From the NCBI GenBank assembly GCA_021781655.1, contig JAJXWJ010000019.1, positions 1 to 50,451 on the forward strand: 50,451 bases of DNA. Direction: 5' to 3'. This stretch comes from Bacillota bacterium (GTDB lineage: Bacteria; Bacillota; Clostridia; Clostridiales; Clostridiaceae). Position 1 is the first letter of the stretch, and the number at the start of each line of letters is the position of its first letter. The notes beneath the pieces are model-generated. The model ran no database searches. It saw nothing but the letters and a program-made list of their open reading frames with translations, and was not told the origin of the DNA. A program made the translations under genes and the position numbers. Of the stretch, positions 37,592 through 44,563 are shown piece after piece.

Positions 37592-38911
37592 ATGGTAGAC
37601 AATAAAAAAAAAGGCATTAAACCAAGGAAGATAATTAAAGGCTTTGGAATTGGATTATTGGTAGTAATTATTTGTATAGTCGTTGGAGTTACAGGTTTTA
37701 CTGTTTTTTATTTGTCCAGTACTAATGGCATGTCCAATTATTTGAATGTAAATGCAATACCGCCAAGTAAAGATGGTATAGTAAATATATTAGTAGCAGG
37801 TGTAGACGTAGGAGCTAAGGATAACTCCAATTTAAGTGATAGTAATTCAGATGTAACTTCAGTAGCTACTAATATAAATAATACAAAATACGATAATTCA
37901 ATTTTCTTATTTAGCTTCGATACAAAGAATAAAAAACTTAAAATAATATCTATACCGAGAGATACCATGTTTAAGGCAAACAGCAATATGAATACCTTAA
38001 AGTATGCAGATTCTGTAGATGGACCAAAGTATTTAGTAAACACAGTGGAAGCTTTATACAACATAAAAATAAATTATTATGCAGGTTTTACTTATGCAGG
38101 TTTTAAAAATGTTATAGATGCACTAGGCGGAGTAGATTTGAATATAAATAATAATATGAATTATGATGATAATGTTCAAAATCTACATATTCATTTTACA
38201 AAAGGTAGCACAGTTCATATGAACGGTTCAGATGCAGAAAATTATTTTAGATGGGTAAAAAATAATAACGATCAAACAGTTTCGTTTTCTAATGAGGTTA
38301 CTAGAATAAAAGATGAAGAAGATTTAGTAAAACAAGTAATGAGCAAATTCAAGAGATTGTCCACAATATTTAAATATCCAGAGATCATTTCTACTGTTTC
38401 AAAGAGTGTAGAAACAAATATGAGTGCTGGAGATATAATAGGCTATGCAAGAACCTTTGCAGGATTAAATAGTAGTGATATTTCATACAGTATAGCTAAA
38501 GGCTATGATGTTAAGATTCAAGATAAAAAATATTATTTATTTGATAGTGTAAACAACAAGAAGTATGTGTCTTCTAGCGTATCAACTAGTGTTGCAACTG
38601 TTAATAAGGCTGCAACAAATGTTTATGTATGGAATGGAACAAATAAAAATGGACTTGCAATGAATTACAAAAACATTTTAAATGAAAAAGGATTTACTTC
38701 TGTTACTGCTTCTAATCCTCCAGCATCGGTAAAAAAGCCAGTTTCAGAAACTCAAATTCAATTTTATAATATGGATGAAAATAAACTAGTTGAAATCTGC
38801 AATGATTTTGGGAATGCATTTAAAATGAATAATATAGAATTGGTTCCTAAAAAAAGTACCGGCAAAGCAGATGTAATAGTTACATTAGGTACTGATGCAA
38901 TTAATAACTAA
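37592..38911 (+). CDS. LytR-CpsA-Psr (LCP) wall polymer ligase
   Basis: A 439-residue membrane protein that attaches teichoic acid-like or capsule polymers from lipid carriers to peptidoglycan. An N-terminal basic stretch and one helix (IGLLVVIICIVVGVTGFTVFYL) anchor it. The LCP domain shows NILVAGVD, ISIPRDTMF, VDALGGVDLNI and a conserved arginine in EVTRIKDEEDLV. A C-terminal LytR_C-like domain (TNVYVWNGTNKNGLA) follows at about 350-439. ATG 37592 is chosen over ATG 37565 for its AGGCAGG site. Confidence 0.88.
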   Translation: MVDNKKKGIKPRKIIKGFGIGLLVVIICIVVGVTGFTVFYLSSTNGMSNYLNVNAIPPSKDGIVNILVAGVDVGAKDNSNLSDSNSDVTSVATNINNTKYDNSIFLFSFDTKNKKLKIISIPRDTMFKANSNMNTLKYADSVDGPKYLVNTVEALYNIKINYYAGFTYAGFKNVIDALGGVDLNINNNMNYDDNVQNLHIHFTKGSTVHMNGSDAENYFRWVKNNNDQTVSFSNEVTRIKDEEDLVKQVMSKFKRLSTIFKYPEIISTVSKSVETNMSAGDIIGYARTFAGLNSSDISYSIAKGYDVKIQDKKYYLFDSVNNKKYVSSSVSTSVATVNKAATNVYVWNGTNKNGLAMNYKNILNEKGFTSVTASNPPASVKKPVSETQIQFYNMDENKLVEICNDFGNAFKMNNIELVPKKSTGKADVIVTLGTDAINN

Positions 38912-38927
38912 AGAAGTTGAGGTCAAA

Positions 38928-39821
38928 ATGAAAAATAAACTTACATTTATTATAGATGAGTTGGATGATAAAATGAGGCTTAACCTTTACCTTAAAGAAA
39001 AACGGAAGCTGTCTAGTAGGTTTATAAAAAGTGCGGCAATAGAAAAACGTATTGAAGTAGATGGTAAAAAGGTAAAGTTAAATTACGTAGTCAAAACTGG
39101 CGAAATAGTTGAAATAGATGTTGAAAAAGAGGAAACCCAAAATATGGAACCTCAAAAGTTAGACTCTTTAGAAATAGTTTACGAAGATAGTGATATTATA
39201 GTAGTTAATAAGCCTTCTAATATAGTAGTTCATCCTACAAAAAGCCATCCAGATAAAACTTTAGCAAATGGACTTCTATATTATTTTAAAGAAAAAGGTG
39301 AGAATTCAATAGTAAGGCTTGTAAGCAGACTAGATATGGATACCTCAGGCTTGATTTTAGTTGCAAAAAATCAATTTTCTCACATGAGCTTAGCAAGAGA
39401 TATGAATTTAGAAAGCTTTGAGAAAGGATATGTTGCTGTTGTTCATGGCAATTTACAAAATAAGTCAGGAACTATAGATAAGCCTATATATAGAACTGGT
39501 GGAGACTCTATAAGACGAATTATTGACGAAAGAGGTCAAAGGAGCATAACTCATTATGAAGTTGTTGAAAGTTATGCAAAAGGAGACTTGGTAAGACTTC
39601 ATTTAGAGACAGGTAGAACACATCAAATTAGAGTTCATTTATGTAGTATTGGTCATCCTATATTTGGTGATTTGCTCTATGACGGAAAAGATGATTTGAT
39701 AAAAAGACAAGCACTACACGCTTATAAATTGCATTTTCCCCACCCTAAAACAGGAGAAATCATTAAGCTTGAAACAAAACTTCCAGATGATATTAAAAAT
39801 TTAATCTATAATATAAAATAA
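38928..39821 (+). CDS. RluD family pseudouridine synthase
   Basis: A 297-residue RNA pseudouridine synthase. An N-terminal S4 RNA-binding domain (LSSRFIKSAAIEKRIEVDG) precedes the catalytic domain with VSRLDMDTSGL (catalytic D136), GRTHQIRVHL and the C-terminal HAYKLHFPHP. It probably modifies 23S rRNA; RluD and YlyB-type paralogues cannot be told apart here. ATG 38928 has TTGAGGTC before it; an ATG at 38895 lies inside the LCP gene. Confidence 0.9.
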   Translation: MKNKLTFIIDELDDKMRLNLYLKEKRKLSSRFIKSAAIEKRIEVDGKKVKLNYVVKTGEIVEIDVEKEETQNMEPQKLDSLEIVYEDSDIIVVNKPSNIVVHPTKSHPDKTLANGLLYYFKEKGENSIVRLVSRLDMDTSGLILVAKNQFSHMSLARDMNLESFEKGYVAVVHGNLQNKSGTIDKPIYRTGGDSIRRIIDERGQRSITHYEVVESYAKGDLVRLHLETGRTHQIRVHLCSIGHPIFGDLLYDGKDDLIKRQALHAYKLHFPHPKTGEIIKLETKLPDDIKNLIYNIK

Positions 39822-39825
39822 ATAA

Positions 39826-39864
39826 AAAAGGTTTCTGCAGGTGTATTTCCTGCAGAAACCTTTT
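39826..39864. terminator. Bidirectional terminator between pseudouridine synthase and carboxypeptidase
   Basis: A perfect 16-base stem, 39826-39841 with 39849-39864, over a TGTATTT loop. A runs on one side and T runs on the other make it work in both directions. The minus-strand gene's stop codon lies within its edge. Confidence 0.95.
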
Positions 39865-41125
39865 AATATATTCCTTTAAGTTTCTTTCTCTTTCTAAAAT
39901 TAGTAATGAAAAATAAAACAACTCCTATTAAAATCAAAGCAATAATTAAAATAATGATATTATAATTGATACTTGAACTTTTTATTGTATTTGGTACATA
40001 TGTTGTTCCGCATATTAAGCCAAAGGTTTCAAGTTTTTGATTATTAAAGGTTAAAGTTGCATTTAAAACTTCTTTTCCTTTCTTTAAGGCTGAAATCGGT
40101 ATATTTTTTTTGTCTATGGATACTTGTGGCTTTTCTGTAGAACCCTTTGGCAATTCATAATATACATCTTCACTTGCAGTTAAAGGAATGGATACGCCCT
40201 TTTTAGGGGAATAAGAAGAAACCTTTTGACCTTTAGAGTACAATTTAACTAGATCATAATTCATAAAACCGTAATCAAAAAGGCTTTTTGCCTCATCATA
40301 GTAATCTTTTTCAGGATTATGTATTAAAGTAACTATTAAAGTATGGTTATTTCTATTAGCACAAGCAACATATGAAAATAATGATTGAATAGTATAACCT
40401 GTTTTACCACCAACAATACCTTCATAATATTCAGGTCTATTTTTGTATATCATCTTATCTTCATTATACAAAGAACGTTCTTTTATAGTATCAGCAGCAT
40501 CGGTCTTATTTGTTGGAGATAAAGTGTAATGAATAGTAGTTGCTATTTGTGAAAATTCAGGATGCTTCAGTAATTCTCTTAAAATCAAAGCCATATCCTT
40601 TCCAGAAACTTTATGGTTAGGATCGTATAACCCATTTGGATTTGCAAAGTGGGAAGAAGTGCAGCCAAGTTCGGCAGCCCTTTTATTCATTAAAGCAGCA
40701 AAGGCTGGTACGGAGCCACTTATATGTACTGCTAATGCAACGGCGGCATCGTTTGCTGAAAACATAATCATTGCATGAAGTAAATCCTTAACAGTAATTT
40801 GTTCCCCATCCTTTATAGAAATAGAATTGCCATCTAAAAGTTTATAATTTTGCTGTGTAAAATCGTTTCCTATGGTAACTACATCATCTAATTTGCAATT
40901 TTCTAAAGTTAGTAGTGCTGTCATCATTTTAGTAGTTGATGCAGGTGGATATGCAGCATCCATATTTTTGCTGTATAAGATTTGGCCGGTGGTAGCATCC
41001 ATGAGAACCGCACTATCAGCAGTTACTTTAGGTGGTGTAGGTAATTGTGTATCCGCAAAAGTTATAACATTTAAGTTAGCTAAAATTGTCGCTACTATAA
41101 TAAAGATTAGTGTTGCTTGCTTCAT
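39863..41125 (-). CDS. D-alanyl-D-alanine carboxypeptidase (DacF/PBP5 type)
   Basis: A 420-residue penicillin-binding protein that trims the terminal D-alanine from peptidoglycan side chains. A signal peptide is visible (ATLIFIIVATILANLNVITFADT). Active-site motifs are STTK (S63, K66), SAN (S123-N125) and KTG (K241-G243). A C-terminal beta domain and a membrane helix (IIILIIALILIGVVLFFITN) with a basic end anchor it. In spore formers DacF-like enzymes modify spore cortex, but here a good vegetative promoter is present, so a general role is also possible. AGGAGGATAAA precedes the ATG. Confidence 0.93.
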   Translation of the reverse strand: MKQATLIFIIVATILANLNVITFADTQLPTPPKVTADSAVLMDATTGQILYSKNMDAAYPPASTTKMMTALLTLENCKLDDVVTIGNDFTQQNYKLLDGNSISIKDGEQITVKDLLHAMIMFSANDAAVALAVHISGSVPAFAALMNKRAAELGCTSSHFANPNGLYDPNHKVSGKDMALILRELLKHPEFSQIATTIHYTLSPTNKTDAADTIKERSLYNEDKMIYKNRPEYYEGIVGGKTGYTIQSLFSYVACANRNNHTLIVTLIHNPEKDYYDEAKSLFDYGFMNYDLVKLYSKGQKVSSYSPKKGVSIPLTASEDVYYELPKGSTEKPQVSIDKKNIPISALKKGKEVLNATLTFNNQKLETFGLICGTTYVPNTIKSSSINYNIIILIIALILIGVVLFFITNFRKRKKLKGIY

Positions 41126-41172
41126 TTTATCCTCCTAGAGTTTAAGTTGATATTTTTTTAAATTACTAAAAC

Positions 41173-41201
41173 AGTATAGCAAAAAAAAAATAAAATGGCA
41201 A
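41173..41201 (-). promoter_or_regulatory. Promoter of the carboxypeptidase gene
   Basis: On the minus strand TTGCCA (41201-41196), 17 bases, TATACT (41178-41173). A strong vegetative consensus with a T-rich spacer. Confidence 0.78.
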
Positions 41202-41210
41202 AGTTATTAT

Positions 41211-41240
41211 TTGAGTAATTTTATTTTGAATGGTTATAAT
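41211..41240 (+). promoter_or_regulatory. Promoter of comEA
   Basis: TTGAGT (41211-41216), 18 bases, TATAAT (41235-41240), divergent from the carboxypeptidase promoter with only 9 bases between them. The two polymerases could interfere. Confidence 0.65.
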
Positions 41241-41260
41241 GCAATTTAGAGGTGATAATT

Positions 41261-41875
41261 TTGGATAAGAAAAAAATAATTGGATCTGTAATCATTCTTT
41301 TCTTTTTTATACTATTTTTTATAGCAGGATTTTTTATATTTAAAGGTCAAGTTAACAGTAACGATTTAGTGATTTTTAATGGTGAAGATAAAAAAGTTAC
41401 AAGTGAAGGAAATAAAACGGTAGCTACTATAGGCAATGAAACAAAAAAATACATAAAAGCACAAATATATGGTGAAGTCAAAAATCCCGGTGTATATAGC
41501 CTAAAAGAAGGAGATAGAATAAAAGATTTAGTAAATGCGGCTGGTGGTTATAATGAAAATGCAAATAAATTTAGCGTAAATAATGCAAAAAAACTAAGCG
41601 ATGGAGATAATATTGAGATAAAAAAAGTAGGAGAAAAAACTATAGCTGGAGTTTCAAATAATTCATCACAAAATGATGAAAAGTTAAATTTAAACAATGC
41701 TTCTGAAGCTGAAATAGTTAGTAAAAAAATACCAGGTATAGGTGCAGCCCTAGCAAAAAAGATTGTACAATATAGAGAAAATAATAATGGAAGAATAAAT
41801 TCTATGGAGGAGCTAGGAAAAGCTATAGGACCTAAAAGGGCTGCAAACATAATTGGGTATATTACTTTAGATTAA
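41261..41875 (+). CDS. comEA: ComEA-type DNA-binding competence protein
   Basis: A 204-residue membrane-anchored DNA receptor for natural uptake. One helix at the start (IIGSVIILFFFILFFIAGFFI), an SLBB domain at about 70-125 (IYGEVKNPGVYSLKEGDRI) and a C-terminal helix-hairpin-helix pair (LNLNNASEAEIVSKKIPGIG, AKKIVQYRENNNGRI) are in family order. TTG 41261 is preferred, 5 bases after GGTGAT; GTG 41252 lies in the binding site. comEC is 5.6 kb away rather than next door. Confidence 0.9.
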   Translation: MDKKKIIGSVIILFFFILFFIAGFFIFKGQVNSNDLVIFNGEDKKVTSEGNKTVATIGNETKKYIKAQIYGEVKNPGVYSLKEGDRIKDLVNAAGGYNENANKFSVNNAKKLSDGDNIEIKKVGEKTIAGVSNNSSQNDEKLNLNNASEAEIVSKKIPGIGAALAKKIVQYRENNNGRINSMEELGKAIGPKRAANIIGYITLD

Positions 41876-43803
41876 AACCTAAACATGCCGCTATATTGAA
41901 AATCCTCTTCTCCAGAAAAGGTGAGCCTATTAGCCCCAGACTCCCAATTTATATGGTTATTATCTTTTCTAAATAATTTAAATTCAATAATAGAATTTTT
42001 AGGGACATAAATTTTTGTTTCCAATTTATTATCCATAAATTCCAGCTTAACTGCGTTATAATTATTCCACTTGCCAAGCTCTGGTAAATTTCCAATTAAA
42101 TAAAATTCAGTGTTAGGAATAATAATATAATTTGAAGGAAGTTTTAGTGAAAAAAATATACAAACCTCGTTAACTGTATCTTCGTTGCTAAAGCAAGGAA
42201 GCCATATTGAGTAAAAGTTTTTTACAACTTTAAAGTTACCATAGCCTGCTTTATTTATAACTACTTTTTCAAAGGTTGAACCTGTACAATCGTAAAATGA
42301 AGCATTTGCATGATGAGTACCAACATACATCCATTTTGAAACGTTGTTTTCTTTTGAAATTACTGCTGCTAAGCCAGAAGTTTTTATTTTTTTATGACCT
42401 TCTCTTGTCCACCCTATAACATTGCCATCATCAAAATAATCGTGCTGCTCACCATATGCATAATCTTTTCTTACTTTTAATATTAAGTCAAGTGTTTTTC
42501 TCATAGGACATATGTTATAAGAAGAGTTTCCGTAATAGTCACCATAAAATATGCAAGGAATACCTTCTTTTCTTGTCAATATAAAGGTATATGCAAGAGG
42601 TTTAAACCATGGCTTAATCCAAGATTCCAGAGATTGATAAGGTTCAGTATCATGATTGTCAACAAAGGTGACAGCTCTCTGAGGATTAAATTGTGATAAA
42701 GTATCGTCTAGTAGTCTGGAAAAATTAAAATCTTTATTTTGAGAAGCATCATAAAACTTAAAGTGTAAGGGAACATCGAATAAATGCATACAATTTTCAG
42801 TTGCATTTAAATAATATATTAATTTGTTTAAATCACCACTCCAATATTCACCAACAGCAAAAAAATCTTTCTTATATTTATCTCTTAAATAAGAAAGCCA
42901 TTCTTTGTAAAAACTAAACTTAATATGCTTAACAGCATCCAATCTAAACCCATCCACTTTTGTTGTTTCAACATACCAACTTCCCCATTTTTTTAATTCC
43001 TTTACAACTTCCTCTTTTGACATATTTATATCAGCATAAATTAAATATTCAAAATTTCCGTTTTCATTGTCTACATCTTCACTCCAATTGTTGTCATTTC
43101 CATAAAATTTAAAAATACTATTTTCTTTCGTTTTATTGTCAAAATCAACAGCATTAAAATGGCTTGAGTTCCATTTAAAATTAGAATATTTATTTTCTCT
43201 ATTTTTAAAATTAAATCTTGTCCAAGCATCGATAAACAAAGGAGTACCTATAGTTTTATTTCTGTCACTTTTGTCTACTCGTATTGCTTTAACTTTTTCA
43301 GTTTCATCGGCACCACCTTTATGACTTAACACTATATCAGCATAAATTTCTATTCCATACTTATGAGCTTCATTTATTGCTTCTAGGTATTCATCTTTTG
43401 TCCCATATTTTGTTGAAACAGAACCTTTTTGATTGAATTCGCCTAAATCATATAAATCGTAGGGTCCGTATCCAACATCATCTTTTCCATTTGCACCCTT
43501 ATAAGCAGGTGGAAGCCAAAGTGCAGTAATTCCTATTTTTGAAAGGTGCTTAATTTGTAAAGAAATACTTTTCCAAAGTGAACAATCTGGCATAAGGTAC
43601 CATTCAAAATATTGCATAATAGTTTGGTTTTCATGAGCGATTTGACTGATATTTACCACCTCCTGTTCTATTTCTAAACAACTTTCATCTTCATTATTAA
43701 TTTTTTTATCAGTATAGCTAGGTGTGATTTTTTCTATTTGTAATGTATTTTTTCTATTTTGTCTTTGGATAATTGTAAAAAAATATTTTAGAAACAGTTT
43801 CAT
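41872..43803 (-). CDS. GH13 alpha-amylase with C-terminal starch-binding (CBM20-like) domain
   Basis: A 643-residue alpha-amylase. About 60 residues of unknown, charged sequence precede the TIM barrel, which begins TIMQYFEWYL. Catalytic residues are D289 (GFRLDAVKH), E319 (AVGEYW) and D385 (FVDNHDTEP). The layout resembles Bacillus liquefying amylases (GH13_5). The last 100 residues look like CBM20 (FYLIGNLPELGKWN, IEFKLFRKD, WESGANR). The N-terminus MKLFLKYFFTIIQRQNRK lacks a clear signal peptide, so the enzyme may act inside the cell, perhaps on stored granulose. Its end overlaps comEA by 4 bases, convergently. An internal AGGAGGTGG near codon 48 has no good start behind it. Confidence 0.9.
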   Translation of the reverse strand: MKLFLKYFFTIIQRQNRKNTLQIEKITPSYTDKKINNEDESCLEIEQEVVNISQIAHENQTIMQYFEWYLMPDCSLWKSISLQIKHLSKIGITALWLPPAYKGANGKDDVGYGPYDLYDLGEFNQKGSVSTKYGTKDEYLEAINEAHKYGIEIYADIVLSHKGGADETEKVKAIRVDKSDRNKTIGTPLFIDAWTRFNFKNRENKYSNFKWNSSHFNAVDFDNKTKENSIFKFYGNDNNWSEDVDNENGNFEYLIYADINMSKEEVVKELKKWGSWYVETTKVDGFRLDAVKHIKFSFYKEWLSYLRDKYKKDFFAVGEYWSGDLNKLIYYLNATENCMHLFDVPLHFKFYDASQNKDFNFSRLLDDTLSQFNPQRAVTFVDNHDTEPYQSLESWIKPWFKPLAYTFILTRKEGIPCIFYGDYYGNSSYNICPMRKTLDLILKVRKDYAYGEQHDYFDDGNVIGWTREGHKKIKTSGLAAVISKENNVSKWMYVGTHHANASFYDCTGSTFEKVVINKAGYGNFKVVKNFYSIWLPCFSNEDTVNEVCIFFSLKLPSNYIIIPNTEFYLIGNLPELGKWNNYNAVKLEFMDNKLETKIYVPKNSIIEFKLFRKDNNHINWESGANRLTFSGEEDFQYSGMFRF

Positions 43804-43881
43804 ATTTTGGTTACCCCTTACAAAAAAAATAATCTAAATTTATTTTAATATATTTTAGGACTATTAGCTACACCTTTAATG

Positions 43882-44373
43882 TTAATAAAAATAGTTATCA
43901 TAAAGTTTGTTAGTACATCCGTAGTCTATTAGTATTGGCTTTTCATCTAATATTCCCCAAGAAGAAATAGCTTTTATATCAGGGTATAGTAAATCATAAT
44001 GTCTAGCGATTTTTTTGATATTTTTAAAGAATAGGCTATCTGCTTTAATATTGGTGTATTCAAAGATGCTTCCATGCTTATGACCTATTATTTCTGTAAA
44101 GGGCACAGCTTTTCTCATGACTATCATGCCCTTTTTATACCATATTATTGGACAAAAATATTTTTTATTTTTTTCTTGAATGTTAGTATATATATAATTT
44201 TCTGTTCTGCATTGGTAGTTGCCAGTTTTTCCTTTAGATACTTTCATAACATAATCATCATTAATTTCAAATACAATTCTGCTAGCACCTTCACCTAAAT
44301 ATTTATAATTTTTTTTAATATAATTTCGGTTTGCTTCATATATGTTTTCAAACAATTCAAAAGGTACATCCAC
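43882..44373 (-). CDS. Small protein kinase-like fold protein
   Basis: A 163-residue protein that resembles a shortened protein kinase or phosphotransferase. GEGASRIVFEI looks like the glycine loop and DDYVMKVSKG like the ATP-binding lysine strand. Near the end, WGILDEKPILIDYG resembles the metal-binding DFG segment, preceded by YPDIKAISS where a catalytic loop would be. Most of a normal C-lobe is missing. Similar short kinase-like proteins occur in phages and clostridia; activity is unproven. GTG 44373 is chosen because AGGAGG lies 7 bases before it; ATG 44394 is upstream of that site. It probably shares a transcript with the amylase 78 bases downstream. Confidence 0.6.
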   Translation of the reverse strand: MDVPFELFENIYEANRNYIKKNYKYLGEGASRIVFEINDDYVMKVSKGKTGNYQCRTENYIYTNIQEKNKKYFCPIIWYKKGMIVMRKAVPFTEIIGHKHGSIFEYTNIKADSLFFKNIKKIARHYDLLYPDIKAISSWGILDEKPILIDYGCTNKLYDNYFY

Positions 44374-44439
44374 ATTAATCCCTCCTAAAAACATAAATGC
44401 TTTTGTTCATTAATAATATATAAACTTAAGTAAATTATG

Positions 44440-44448
44440 TGATATACT
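44440..44448 (+). promoter_or_regulatory. Candidate extended -10 before the P-type ATPase-like gene
   Basis: TGATATACT fits an extended -10; no good -35 is seen. The leader to 44563 also holds a small TTTAGC/GCTAAA hairpin (about 44466-44481) of unknown meaning. Confidence 0.4.
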
Positions 44449-44563
44449 TAATGCAAAACAATTTTTAGCCTTTGCTAAAGTTTATTTGAATTTAATGCGA
44501 TAAATAAGAGAAAACTACTTTAATTAGGTGTTTTTTATTTAGAAGGATGAGGTGGAATATGCT

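Noticed and set aside
43655-43670. Internal AGGAGGTGG in the amylase gene, considered as the true translation start
   Set aside because: No in-frame ATG, GTG or TTG at suitable distance follows; the nearest ATG is out of frame.
44466-44481. Small TTTAGC-CTTT-GCTAAA hairpin before the ATPase-like gene
   Set aside because: A six-base AT-rich stem without a following T-run is too weak for a terminator or riboswitch call.
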